Assembly (NCBI GenBank): GCA_963971575.1 | Contig: OZ020616.1 | Location: 17,681,535 to 17,745,534 of the forward strand | Direction: 5' to 3' | Source: Liopterus haemorrhoidalis | Lineage: Eukaryota; Arthropoda; Insecta; Coleoptera; Dytiscidae | Length of the DNA stretch: 64,000 nucleotides | Part shown: positions 10,930-21,981 of the stretch, one piece after another | Position numbering within the stretch: the first letter of the stretch is position 1 | Layout of the letters: each line of letters begins with the position of its first letter | Translations under genes and position numbers: made by a program | Notes under the pieces: model-generated | What the model was told of the DNA's origin: nothing | The model's database searches: none | What the model saw: only the letters and a program-made list of their open reading frames with translations

Positions 10930-12212
10930 GTAACTGATATTTTTTGGAACTATCTTTTTATTCAATGTTTTTCAAAATATGTATACTATAAATCTCATTG
11001 AAAACAGGTAAAAGTTCTGGGTACCTGTTTATATGCATACGTCTAGCAAGTTTCGGCTTTTTCTGTCCTAAATTTTTACTTACTAAACCTAACCTAATTA
11101 TCTACACCCGTTAACTTCCTCCATTTTATTTTTTGACAAGGTTTTACCGAGTATTTTGACATCATTAAGAACTTTTATTATTTATTATTTAATTTCATTA
11201 TGAAAGTTTTTATTTAAATACGTTAATACGAGCTAAATGCTAACAAACACTTATCAAAAAGATAAGGCTGAATCGTAAATGTTAAAAAGAAACTACAAGT
11301 TGAATGTTTTGAAAGAAACGAGTGACGCTTCGCCAAGGTCAAATCTCATTCTAACTAGTTTATGCATTTTCTTTCACCATTTGGAACTGGTGGGAGCATA
11401 CGGAACATTAACCGAAAGTTCCCACACGAGCGGCGGCTCTGGTTGTTATTATAAACAATATTTCATCAAAGTATTAGGTTAAGGCGATCTTAAGAAAAAT
11501 AAATGTTAAGTGTGAATTATCACAAATTTCAGGGTTTCATAGGTATATAGTAAAGGACAATAATTTTTGGGGTCATTTTCTATTTAAATGGCTTCAAACG
11601 TTTTTTTTTTTTTTTTTTTTCGTAATAAATTTTACAATTTAAGTAAGAGCTTTTATTTAATGCCTCATTGGAAATAAAAAAAAATATTTCATCTATTCAT
11701 AAAATTAAAATATTACAAATATAAATAATCTGATTCCGTTTTTAACGCCTGCTTCCATTTAGAGACAAGAAGCCTACTAAAGTACGAGATAACAATAAAT
11801 TCGGTATAACGTTCGAAAAACTAATTTCATAAAAAATTCCAGCTGTACTATTCTAATTCACTTTAATGTGCATATCAATTTTTCTAATTTTTAGTTTAAT
11901 CACACATCATCCTATAGAGGAAAAAAACGAAGAACTTTTAAAATATTACTTTTCATTTCTTAATCTAAGTGTTAAAAGCTTTCTTTAATGCCCCCTCACA
12001 ATAAAATAATAATAATAATAATAATTTTTCAATGACACAAAATCCGATAAATTTCGAAAATCCTGTTGTACTATTCCGGTTCGTATCAGTATGCATTATA
12101 TGTTTTTTCTTTTTTTAAATTTTAATTTAACCCGTCTAGGTTCAACGTTGTGGGACAAAATTATTTAGCACATTCTGGACTAAAATCGCGCTTTTATAAA
12201 ATAACTTTTTGA
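10930..12212. other. AT-rich stretch without genes; decayed repeat ends
   Basis: A diverged GTGTGAATTATCACAAATTTCAGGG segment at 11508-11533 belongs to the repeat family seen complete at 36451-37304. The phrase about two bases of hinge, TCCTGTTGTACTATTCCGG at 12061, also comes from that family. A poly-T run lies at 11601-11621. No coding frame with recognisable motifs. Confidence 0.4.
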
Positions 12213-12220
12213 TACTTAAC

Positions 12221-12501
12221 TAGGGTGACCATCCGTCCCGGTTTTAGGTCAATTGTCCCGGTGTCCCGAAAAATGTTTTCGGGACGGTCGATTGTCCTGG
12301 TTTTTACATAATTATGCATTTGTAAGAAAAGAAATATTACAACTAGTTAATCTGAGAGGTGAGGACTTTTTTTTGCACTTCACTTGAATCTGGGAGGTGC
12401 GGACCTTTTTTTTGCTCTTCACTTGGATCTGGGATCTTTTTTTCCCTGTGTTCTGGTTAGCCTTCACTGAAATCTGTCACCTTATACCACTTGTCACCCT
12501 A
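12221..12501. mobile_element. hAT MITE, 281 bp, TSD TAYTTAAC
   Basis: The left end TAGGGTGACCATCCGTCCCG and right end TTGTCACCCTA are inverted over about 11 bp. The flanks TACTTAAC (12213-12220) and TATTTAAC (12502-12509) form an 8-bp duplication with one change. Internal CGGGAC and GTCCCGG stretches are also inverted. Confidence 0.8.
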
Positions 12502-12859
12502 TATTTAACTTACGTTTAAAGAGTTTTTTTTATGCCCCACAATAAATTATAAAAAATATTTTTTTGTATCAACGACACAAAAAAATCCTGTTCTGACGCA
12601 ATGTGCATTATCGAGATTTTTTTTCAGTTGTTCAGTTGAAATAAGCTGGGAGACAAAAGTTTTTTGACGAAATTTTTTATAAAAATCGTCAAAATATTTA
12701 TTTTTTCAATAATAACATTTTGCTTTCATTTGATACCATACTGAAAGTTAAATGTGTTTATAATAATAATAATAATAATATTTATTAAATAGCACAATTG
12801 GCTACATATTTTACTACATAGTAAAAAATATAGTAGTAATATCTATAGTGTTTCTGTAA

Positions 12860-12983
12860 ATCATCTGTAAATTAATAGTAGTAAAGTTCAGAAAAAGCCC
12901 ATTTCAATCTGTAAAAAGTCAGCACGTGATAACTTACAAAAATAAAAATTCCGTTTAATTCCGCTTAAGCGTTTAGAATAGCC
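12860..12983. repeat. MITE A, right-end fragment
   Basis: TTAATTCCGCTTAAGCGTTT followed by AGAATAGCC is the family A terminus. The left end has decayed or been lost. Confidence 0.5.
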
Positions 12984-13149
12984 AACATAAAAACTTATTT
13001 GTATATATTTTACGTTCGGTTTTTTCTGTTTTTTAATTCTAATGTCCATATTCATTAACGTTCATTTAACGCATCGTTATATCAAAATGGTCCGTTAAAA
13101 TAGGAATTTTCTAAATTTGATGTAACGAAGCATTATACAATAATGAACG

Positions 13150-13385
13150 TTTATGAACACGGGCATAAATATTTTTCCTATTACCGATCGATATAATCAG
13201 TACATGCATGGCAAATTTCAACTCTCCAGGTTTAGCCATTTGGCTAAAATTTCAACCAAACAGACAGACATACATATGTATGTCTGTACCTTCACACATA
13301 TGAGTGATAGTATACGGGTTTCTTGGTCATATCTTGGTCATTCCCATAGCTCCTCCATTTTTTGCAACATCTTCCCACTGACCTA
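13150..13385 (-). repeat. Fragment of the AGGGTTTTGTAGGTA repeat family
   Basis: GGCAAATTTCAACTCTCCAG, TAGCCATTTGGCTAAAATTT and CAGACAGACATACA are the reverse complement of the conserved core at 36480-36570 and 57505-57600. Both ends are missing. Confidence 0.6.
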
Positions 13386-13608
13386 GATACGAGCCCTGTC
13401 CACTATCAGTTGACCCAGCTACGAAATTTTTACTTATTGGTGTTCAATTAACAGAATGCGAATTGCTTATGAAATCTAGGTAATATTTTATTTTCAATTA
13501 AACATTTTAGAGATTTACGATTAATATTTACAACTGTTAAAGTAAATTAATAAGAAAAAAATAATATTTCCATTGGAAAGCCATTAACTTGGAAACCTAT
13601 TTAAGAAG

Positions 13609-14693
13609 TTACCACTGGGTAACGTCACCTTTGATTTTTATAACGGCATTAATTCTTCTAGGCATAGTATCTACAAGGTCTTGGCATTGTTGAGGAGTAA
13701 AATTATCCCATATTTCTTGAAGCTTTAGTCTTAATTCTGGAATTGTTCTAGCCGGTGTTATACGCAATCGTTTTTTCATTTCATGCCAAAGTGTCTCGAT
13801 GGGGGATAAGTCTGGGCTACTTGAAACCCACTCTAAAAGTGGAATAGAATTATCACGGAACCATTTCAAAGATCTTTTTGACGTATGGCAAGCGGCTCCA
13901 TCTTGTTGAAAAATAAAATTCTCTCCAGAGATTAATGCATGTTTCATAGTTGGCAACAGAGACTCCTCTAAAATACTTAAATATTTGGCTGTGTTAACAA
14001 TGCCATCGATAAAGTGAAGTTTTCCTACACCTCTTGCAGACATTGAACCCCACACCATGACAGATGCTGGAAATTTCACCTTCCTTTTCAAGCAATCGGG
14101 ATGATATGCTTCATGTTTCTGACGAACAACTCTGCTCCGGTTGTCCCCTACACAGACTTCAAACCTAGACTCATCGCTCCATTGCACGCTGTTCCACTTT
14201 TCACAATTCCATATTTTATGTTCTCTTGCCCATTTCAACCTGTTTTTCTTTTGCTTAGACGTCAACAATGATTTTTCCTTGGCCTAAGAAAGTTTTATAA
14301 ATTTCTGTAAATATACATTTAAGAGTCCGATTAAAAAAATATTACCTTATAGGTTCCAAATCCTAATTTTTTAGCTTCCATATGACATGTAGACCTTGAA
14401 ACACGTCTTCCAACAACATTGCTCCACAGTACACTCAATTGACTGTAGTTAGCATGTCTATTATCCTTAATAATTGTTTTCAATGCACGTTTGTCAATGT
14501 CCGTCAGTGTAGTTTTCTTCACGTACTGGGGCTTTGGGGCAACTGAACCACTTGTTTTGTACAATTTTACAATATTTCTAATACAGTATCTTGACAAACC
14601 TAATAATTTTCCGATTTCGGAATTGGTTTTTCCTGTTTCCAAGTTCACAATGATTAACCGAATTTTTTCATCAATAGCTTTGCCTCTGCCCAT
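13609..14693 (-). CDS. Tc1-like DD34E transposase, two exons
   Basis: A cut-and-paste transposase that binds the element's inverted repeats and catalyses excision and TA-targeted insertion. Exon 1 (14693-14346) is 116 codons and starts MGRGKAIDEKIRLII. It contains the paired helix-turn-helix region, including an SEIGKLLGLSRYCIRNIVKL segment. Exon 2 (14283-13609) holds the catalytic core: SDESRF, QQDGAACH and SPDLSPIETLW. Between the second Asp and the Glu there are 34 residues, which is the Tc1 DD34E signature. The two parts are separated by 62 bases that start GTAATA and end TTCTTAG. Removing them joins GTYK to AKEKSLLTSK in frame and gives 340 residues, the normal Tc1 length. Without splicing a TAA interrupts. 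It may be functional. Confidence 0.85.
14284..14345 (-). other. 62-bp intron in Tc1 transposase
   Basis: On the minus strand it begins GTAATATTTTTT and ends with a pyrimidine-containing TTTCTTAG. Its length is not a multiple of three and it contains an in-frame TAA, so the transposase can be made only if it is removed. Introns of about 50-60 bp in Tc1 genes are known in nematodes and insects. Confidence 0.7.
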
Positions 14694-15841
14694 GTTTTAA
14701 AATTATTTAGACTTAACACCACCCGGGTGCCACTGGCATGTAATGACCTTGGCTCGAGTTTTAGTTTTCTGGTACATTGGTAGATGGTAGAAGGTTGCAA
14801 AATAAATTACGAATACACCCGACTTCAAACGATCAGAAACTTCGTGTTCTAGCTGTAGATCAGCCGCCATTAGCTGTCAAACACATGACAGTTGGTGTTG
14901 AAGTATTACGCATTTAAGCTTGTTAATTTTCAAATACGTGGTTCAAATAATAGAGTTTTATTTCCAATTTTGGTCATCTTATACTGTATTTGATACATAC
15001 ATTGTACATCTCGGGAAGACGGACAAAAATTGATTTTTTGCGGATATTGTCTTATAATGATCTGAAATGTGTAGAAATCAAATATGAGGCCGAAAAAATA
15101 AAAATAAAAAAAACAGGTATAGCCTCCAATTTTATTAATACAGTTTTTGTAATTAGTAATTATAATGTTGTGTTTAAAATAATATTTAATGTTGTGTATA
15201 ATTTTGTGTTTCAAAAATAAATAACTTACACCTTTTATTTAGATTTATTTATTTAAATTCCTTATTTACATGTTATATTAATGTATATGGATTATTAAAT
15301 ATACTATATATATTTCTTTGTTAATTGTAAAACTTTTGATAATATAAATAATAAAATATATTTAATACAATAATAATGGTAATTATGAACGTAAATCAGA
15401 TAGTAAAATTTAAATTTGGCGGTTGTTGTTGTTTAGTTCCTTGGTACATTCCTAGAGGGAACGTACTAATTTTTTTTTGCTGCGGGTGTCCGGTCTTAAT
15501 ATATTGTGTTCTGTGCTTAACACTTTTAATACATCACAGTCAATAAACAAACTTTGTTTTCCAACGCCTACTACGCATAGCTACCGCAAAAACCCAGCTT
15601 TTTATATACAGTACAAGAATACATGAACTCAAAAAATACGTTTGTTTTACGAATATTATTTTTATAATCACAAATTAAATATTACGGAATAAATTTTGAC
15701 CCATTTGCTTCTAATATGATTATATTGTCAAAAAATGTACAAAGCAGCATTTACTTTTACTTATTATTAAATAATTTCTAAAGAAACTGAAAATTTCATA
15801 GCTGGGCCAACTGAAAGTGGACAGGGCTCGTATTCAGTCTA

Positions 15842-15972
15842 TAGTAGGTTTCTTTGGTTTAAGCGGAACAAGATATTCAAATCTAGTATTAACTGATGAT
15901 TTTGATCATTTTGTTTAACAAAAGCACACTTTAATCGGTAAAATGTTCCGCTTAAATGTTTGGAATAGCCTA
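15842..15972. mobile_element. MITE A, short form (131 bp)
   Basis: TAGGTTTCTTTGGTTTAAGC and the right end GTTTGGAATAGCC are inverted with TA borders. It lies only about ten bases outside the Tc1 element's right TIR. Internally deleted compared with the 390-400-bp copies. Confidence 0.7.
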
Positions 15973-16106
15973 TACTTTCCCAGATTTTCACGATTCTATC
16001 CTATCATCCTCCAGGTGTCTTATCTAGACTAAAAATCTGCTTCTTTATTTTAATTTTTAAATGGCAAATATTTTAGTTCCGTGCATAATTTAGTGATGTT
16101 GTACAG

Positions 16107-16265
16107 GTGAGCTTCAGTGGAGGCAGCGCTCGGCCAGCGGGGACGGCAGTACATGGAGAGCACGGGGGCGGCACTGCTGTCTCTCTAACCACCCTCGACA
16201 GGGATTGCTTCATTATCCCAGTCCACAGTGTTGAGAGATTTCTACCCGCCGGCGTACCGTTACCG
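16107..16265 (+). CDS. Exon 1 (as assembled) of an unrecognised conserved-looking gene
   Basis: A GC-richer block of 53 codons within AT-rich sequence. The frame starts directly after TTGTACAG and runs VSFSGGSARPAGT... to ...LTTLDRDCFIIPVHSVERF and LPAGVPLP. It ends at a CCG|GTAAGG donor in phase 0. The N-terminal part is low in complexity (Gly/Ala/Ser) and the last 30 residues look folded. The next exon (27349) also starts in phase 0, so the two join without a shift across an 11.1-kb intron. The sequence GTGAGC just after the proposed acceptor could itself be a donor, which would make the first bases intronic. The acceptor is therefore the less certain border. No function is assigned. Confidence 0.6.
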
Positions 16266-17432
16266 GTAAGGACATCATTAGGATAACCTTATTTTCATAT
16301 AAAGGGTAAATTATATTTTTTCATCGTATATTCGTGTAGGGAACAAAGAGTATACATTTAGATCATTTTTTATGTGTGACATTTACAACTGTTATTATTG
16401 ACGATGTAACTTTTAGTACTAAAAATGTTATAATAAGGGCTGCTGTCATTAGGGCTGGTTCATAGATGTTGACTTTACATTTTCACAACGGAGGCAAAAT
16501 TTTAATGAAATAAATCGGACAGGCCTATGTTGGGGACACATCCGCTACGTCTCTGTCGTTCTGTGACATTGTCGTTTGTGTGTAGTATTGAAACAATGAT
16601 TAGCAATGAATTTAATTTATTTCCATAAATTTCCTTCGTTTTTACATAAGCTTCGCCGGCTCCACTGTAAAAGTGCTAGCGCCGATGTTAGAGCCGCGTG
16701 CCGCAGCTATACAACGCTCTATCCAGCACCGTGGTCGCCCAGCGCCGTTCTATGGCCCCTCAGTTTGTCCGAAATTTGGTCTTATTCCTCCTTAACACCC
16801 GAATCTTATATCCTTTTACATATTTTCTTTGCAAATGTTGCGACATTTTAAAGTTAAGTTAAAATTTTTGTCATTTTTTTCCACATTTGTGTTAGGGATA
16901 TTAGTTCGGAATGGGACAACTTGCCGCTATTGGCACTCGTTTCTAACGAATTTAAATTTGTTTCAGTCGATAATCCATAGCTTAGGTTAGGTTATTATAA
17001 TAAACTTATGTTGAACTTCATGGTATTTTTCATTAAAATGTGTAATATTTAATAAAATAACATTACAGAGAAAACTGTTTTTGAATCAGTTACAGCTAGA
17101 CGGCCGGGGCGAGCTGGTTTAGACCATATTATTTCGTTGTTTTTGCAATATAGTATTGTAGAATTCGTTATTACGGATCAAACGATCCGCTGAAACAGCG
17201 GTCAAACACGCGTATAGTCTCTCCGATTGTTGAGTTATGACTACCGAAGTGGTGCGCAATAGTGTATTTTTTGCCACTCTGGCTGGTACCGTCTCAAATT
17301 CAAGGATGCGATAAGTTGCAGTAAGTTACACGCGTACATCCATGGTGAATCACGTGATACTATTTCAATGTGTCTCCGACTATTGTACGCGTAGTAGTAA
17401 GTGTTTGAAATCTATCTAATTTTCTATCTATA
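16266..17432. other. Intron sequence, nothing recognised
   Basis: No paired ends were found. A GC-richer patch at 16640-16770 has a short open frame without motifs. An inverted phrase with GTGGTGCGCAA near 17250 resembles the end of the hAT MITE that follows. Confidence 0.4.
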
Positions 17433-17440
17433 TTATAGAC

Positions 17441-17907
17441 CAATGGTGCGCAAACTATTTTCATTTCCACCCCCCCCTCTTTTGTTTAAAATTTTGTCCC
17501 GACCCCTGGATAGACAATAGACGTTAACGTAGTTAAAGTGAAATTGTTTCGGGGATTTGCACTTACAGGGTGTTTTTAAAAGCGTGTCGCTGACGTAATC
17601 GATTAAAATACCGACTTTTTAAAATACCGGCCTCGCTAAATTAATTTACAAATGTCTACTTTAAATATTTCCCAAGGGCGCCAAAACCATTGCTACGGCT
17701 CTGATTAGGTATTAATACAGACAATTTTTTTCGTAAAAAATATAGTTCTATTTTTATAAAGAATAAAATTTCATTTCACAATTTTACTGGTACCTGGTAC
17801 CCGATACTTGTTGAAGGAAAGCCTTATATTTTTTATTGTCATATAAATTTCTTTGAATTTGGCGACCCCGAAAAATTTTCTCGCGACCCCTGATTTGCGC
17901 ACCACTG
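17441..17907. mobile_element. hAT MITE, 467 bp, TSD TTATAGAC
   Basis: Ends CAATGGTGCGCAAACTATTT and TGATTTGCGCACCACTG are inverted, with a perfect 8-bp duplication TTATAGAC (17433-17440, 17908-17915). The CGACCCC stretch recurs in inverted form as CGACCCCTG near both ends. Non-coding. Confidence 0.9.
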
Positions 17908-17932
17908 TTATAGACTATTGGCACAGTATATA

Positions 17933-18764
17933 GAGTAGATTCAAATAGCGAAGGATACACGACCGTTACAAAATTGCGCAAACAAGATAACGCTAGTGGC
18001 GGAGACAAATAAAATATTTTCAAACCAAATGGGACAATTAAATAATATTTTTTATTGAATTAGTTTAGAAACGATTTAAAAGCTATATATTAAAATATAA
18101 ATGAAAAAATATAAATAAAATGCTGTTTAATATAAATATGTCATTCAAATGACAGAAAGCAAATTAAGTATGCATAAAAAATAAATATACTGACCAGACG
18201 GGGAAAAAATATATATTGCAGTAAAATTAATTTTATTATTAAATTTATATCGGTCATATGTACTCTTAGAGATGCCAGTTGCAGCAATCACTCGTTCCCG
18301 GAAATTTGTTACAGGAATTTTGAAGTTTTTCAAATTAGCTTCCTCCTTCATGACCTGCATATCATTATCAATAATTTCGCGGTTCTGGCTATGAAGCACA
18401 TGTCCTTTACGTCCCATTAATTGCTTCTGCATTTTGTAAAACACTGTTTTTAAAATCAAAACATAAATTAATTTCATAACCTCAACTTATCCTACTGTTT
18501 TATTATCAAATATATATTTTTCTACTTACGTCGTCTTTCACTAACAAATAATTAGTATTAAAAAATACGATTTTAGATTGTAGATGTATTCTAATAATAT
18601 AGATATTTTATATAAACACGTTGGACGCTCCTAACTCATACAAGACTTCTACGGCTATGAGTAACAAACCTAACACCCCTATTATAAGTAAATTAGACCC
18701 GTCCAGACGAAAAATGGTTTCTGCACACTTTTATTGATGTACTCAACTCTATTTGAATCTACTC
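17933..18764 (-). mobile_element. Complete non-autonomous HTH element (copy 2), 832 bp
   Basis: TAGAGTAGATTCAAATAG (17931-17948) and CTATTTGAATCTACTCTA (18749-18766) are perfect inverted ends that include the TA target duplication. The interior is the reverse complement of 1-764 with moderate divergence. It carries a short minus-strand HTH frame (18145-18477) but no catalytic domain. It gives the full extent of the family, of which copy 1 is cut by the window edge. Confidence 0.8.
18145..18477 (-). pseudogene. HTH transposase N-terminal fragment, paralogue of 217-531
   Basis: A 110-residue frame with the same basic region (VLHSQNREIIDND) and RERVIAATGISKSTYDR as the copy at 217-531. The sequences differ at scattered positions (for example LVKRKGQ against LMGRKGH), and both lose similarity to transposases after YKFNNK. 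The DDE core is missing in both, so neither can catalyse transposition. It lies inside a complete TIR-bounded element, so its movement would have needed a transposase from elsewhere. Confidence 0.5.
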
Positions 18765-18937
18765 TACCAGTAGTTTCACTCGACCGTTTTTCTGTACCAG
18801 ATTTTTCATGCGCAGGTGTGAATCCTGGTTAGGACGCGCAGTTTTGCGAAGTAAATAAATTAAAAAATATTAAATATTATTTTATATTTAAGTAATTTTC
18901 CTACTTTATTATTATACTACTTTCAATAGTTTTTGTA

Positions 18938-20275
18938 CAAGGTGTCTCAAAAGAAATTTTATATTTAGTGAATCGATTAAAAAAAAAGTAAGCCGTATAT
19001 AAAAAAAATGTTTATTAATAATTAAAATACACTTTTTGGGGATTTATTTCTTAAAAATAATATCGTCTAAATGTAGACCCTCGCGTTCTCGGCACTCATT
19101 TAATCGAACAGTAAAATTACTTATGACGTCTCGGCAGGTGGACTCAGGGATGGCTGCCATTTCGTGACGGATATTTTCTTTCAAATGCGCCAGTGAAGTC
19201 GGTTTATTGGCGTAAACTTTAGATTTAAGATAACCCCATAGGAAAAAGTCCATAGGGGTTAAATCTGGACTGCGTGGAGGCCAATTTATGTCACCTCTCC
19301 GGGAGATCAATTTGCCTGAGAAAATTTCACGAACACGTGGCAGAGACATATTGGACGTGTGTGAAGTTGCTCCGTCCTGTTGGAACCATGTTCTTTGGTT
19401 ATAGCTAGGAAAGTTTTGCAGTTCAGGTACCAAGAACTTGTCTAACATCTCCACATAACGCTCTGAATTCACTGTAACTGCACGCCCCCTTTCGTCATCA
19501 AAAAAGTAAGGGCCGATAATTCCTCGCGCCGACGTCGCAGCCCATACGGTCACTTTAGGCGAATGTAGGGGTTTCTGATGTTTGCGTTTCGGATTCGTTG
19601 CACTCCAGTAGCGGCAGTTCTGCTTATTTACGTGGCCATTAAGATGAAAATGAGCTTCATCCGAAAACAAAATGTTGGTAAACGTTGAAAATCGCTCAAT
19701 CACCTGATTTACGAAATTAAGCCTCTGACTGGCATCTTGGGGCTTTAATTCTTGCACCAATTGAATTTTGTAGGGGTGCAGCTTTAGGTCTTTGTGCATA
19801 ATGCGATGTAATGATGATCTATGCACATTTAAAGCACTTGCGCGCTTCCGAATTGAAAGGTTCGGGTCGTCACGAACAGACTGATTAACATTCTCCACGT
19901 TTTCTACCGTTCTTGATGACCTAGGTCGCCCGGATTTTGATTTATCCAGCGTTGTACCAGTCTCTTCAAACTTTTTAACCCAATGTCGAATGAGAGGAAT
20001 GCTTGGCGCATCATTTAAGTGGCGAAAACCTCGAATACTGCAGAATTTTCTACGCGCTACAGTCGCCGAATCACCATTTTTGTAAAACTCTCGCACGCAT
20101 AACGCGCGGTCTGCTCCCGAGAAACGCTCTATAGCGACTGAATTCCCAAGAGCCAGGCTACCGATTGACATAACCCCCGCGCCCCTCGGATACGTTGCGT
20201 TCACGCAGTAAGCTAAATAAATATAAAATTTCTTGTACAATATTGAAAATTGTACAAAATTTCTATGACACCTTG
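18938..20275 (-). mobile_element. Tc1/mariner-superfamily element, DD41D type, 1338 bp
   Basis: CAAGGTGTCTCAAAAGAAAT at the left and AAATTTCTATGACACCTTG at the right are inverted and bounded by TA (18936-18937, 20276-20277). The element is filled by a single open transposase frame on the minus strand. Its small size, clean ends and unbroken frame suggest recent activity. Confidence 0.85.
19044..20171 (-). CDS. DD41D mariner-like transposase, intact
   Basis: From the Met in MSIGSLALG the frame gives 375 residues. An upstream Met at 20240 also lies in frame, but that extension overlaps the TIR side and reads like untranslated sequence. The N-terminal DNA-binding part includes RFSGADRALCVREFYKNG and an HTH (SIRKRASALNVHRSSLHRIM), separated by a GRPRSSR hook-like basic motif. 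The catalytic core has LFSDEAHFHLNG (first Asp), WFQQDGATSHTS (second Asp) and WPPRSPDLTPMDFFLWG (third Asp). Counting residues between the second and third Asp gives 41, which places it in the DD41D group rather than DD34D mariner or DD34E Tc1. No frameshift or stop. Probably functional. Confidence 0.88.
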   Translation of the reverse strand: MSIGSLALGNSVAIERFSGADRALCVREFYKNGDSATVARRKFCSIRGFRHLNDAPSIPLIRHWVKKFEETGTTLDKSKSGRPRSSRTVENVENVNQSVRDDPNLSIRKRASALNVHRSSLHRIMHKDLKLHPYKIQLVQELKPQDASQRLNFVNQVIERFSTFTNILFSDEAHFHLNGHVNKQNCRYWSATNPKRKHQKPLHSPKVTVWAATSARGIIGPYFFDDERGRAVTVNSERYVEMLDKFLVPELQNFPSYNQRTWFQQDGATSHTSNMSLPRVREIFSGKLISRRGDINWPPRSPDLTPMDFFLWGYLKSKVYANKPTSLAHLKENIRHEMAAIPESTCRDVISNFTVRLNECREREGLHLDDIIFKK

Positions 20276-20277
20276 TA

Positions 20278-21558
20278 TAATATTTTTTAAATTCATTTTA
20301 GAGTCATAAAATGCAAAATTCTTTTGTTTCAGTTGTCATATAAAGCTTATTCGTCCGTATCCAAACGCGTAATAGTCTGTATCGTTCTTTAGAATTTTGG
20401 TTAGGACGAGGTAGCTCGAGGTCACGAAAATATGGTACGCCAACATCAAAGCTTCCGACACGAGTGGGCTTACTGATTATACTCTATTGGAGTCGACGCT
20501 TAGTGGCTGTAGTCCCTCTAAAATTAAATGAGTTTAGGTATTCGAAACTTTTAAGAATGTATTTAATTTATTTTTTCTTAATATATTTAATTTTCAATTA
20601 AAAATTTGTGTGATGGGAGGATTATCACATGTTTCCGGGTTTCGTAAGAATCTAGTAGCTAATGATAACAATTTTTCGGTTAATTTTTTATTGTATTCGC
20701 GTCGAAATCTTTTCAATTTATATCTCTTAATTTAAATATTAAGAGCTCAATAGAAGTTGTCATTTTCAAGAGTTCGTAACAAACTGAACTTAAATTTATC
20801 AAAAATATATATATATTAATCTCTGTTGAAATTCACATGCATCATCACAAAAAAAAAAAAAAAAAAAAAAAAAAAACATTAAGGGTAACCATTAACATTT
20901 GCCGATCAAAGAAATTCTCGAATTATTATATAAATGCGATATTTTTCGAAAACACAATTTGATCAAAAAATCCTCAGTTGTACTACTCTGGTTCGCATAA
21001 ATGTGCATTACTTTGAATATTTTCAAAAGTGATGCTAAAAATTCAGATTTTTGTAACATTGCTTGCTTCAGTTTCTTGAAACTTTTGCTTAAATACCGCT
21101 CGAAGCGAAATTTTGAATTACACTAATCCATGGCAAAATACCTGTTGGGTGCAAAAAGTGCGCGCTTCGGGAACAAAAAAAATTAAAACGATAATACATA
21201 TATTAAAATTAAAATTTTGTATGATTTCTTCGTGTTTTCTATTTTCATTATTAACTCATAATAAGAAAAAATATCGAAGAATAATAATAATCCCAGTGTT
21301 ATTTATTTATTTATTTACTTATTCGAGTTGCAGACAGGTCGAACCCAGCTAAGCAACTACAAATATACAAAAAAACAATTTTCAATTTAATTAATGGTAC
21401 ATCAGTTACATAGTACATAAGTTATTAATGTGAAGCAGTTACTATATATAAATATAAAAATATAAATACCACAAAATATGTTAAATTAATTTAAATTAGT
21501 TAATAATTATTCAAAATAACAATCATATCATCCGTCAAACCGATCATCGGTGTTCCAA
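20278..21558. other. AT-rich intron sequence with decayed repeat fragments
   Basis: A poly-A run sits at about 20849-20876. The phrase TTTTCGAAAACACAATTTGATC near 20943 and TGTACTACTCTGGTTCGCAT near 20978 belong to the repeat family complete at 36451-37304, strongly diverged. Short open frames here have no motifs. Confidence 0.4.
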
Positions 21559-21981
21559 TCATATATTATTTAAGCAATACGCATATATTTTTGTTTTTAT
21601 TGACGCAATACTATCGTAAAAGATGTCAGTACCCACTCTATCGGTAACCTTATTGACAGTTAGAGGCATTCTGTTTAATGGGGCGTTACTGTTACAGTTT
21701 GTTCTTGCAAAGGGTTGTTTAATGAGAGTTTTGCATCTCAAGTCTCTAGGGGGTGCTTTCAAAGATAACAACATTAGCAGCTGCTGGCAGTCATATCGGT
21801 TGTTTAATTGCTCAGATATTTTGGTCTTTCCTAAAATATCTGAGATTTTCCGACGATCTTCCAATGTTATATTTTTGAAATATTTACAAATCTCTGGATA
21901 GCTAAGGGTGGTCAGTGAGGCCTTGCGGCTGAGGTATTTCAGAAACTTTTTCCGTACTCCTTCTATTCGAGAGATGTAGAT

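Larger units (their letters stand above)
13390..15830 (-). mobile_element. Tc1 family transposon with about 40-bp TIRs and spliced transposase
   Basis: CGAGCCCTGTCCACTATCAG at 13390 continues for about 40 bases and is mirrored at 15790-15830 (complement CGAGCCCTGTCCACTTTCAG), with TA dinucleotides outside both ends (13388-13389 and 15831-15832). Inside is a complete minus-strand Tc1 transposase (13609-14693). The 2.4 kb length is more than the usual 1.6 kb for Tc1. About 1.1 kb (14694-15790) upstream of the transposase start is non-coding and AT-rich and may hold a promoter or a decayed nested insertion. Good TIRs plus an open transposase suggest a recently active copy. Confidence 0.85.

Noticed and set aside
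21623..21901. Plus-strand 92-codon frame
   Set aside because: It is the complement of the RT C-terminal frame, which has recognisable motifs on the minus strand.
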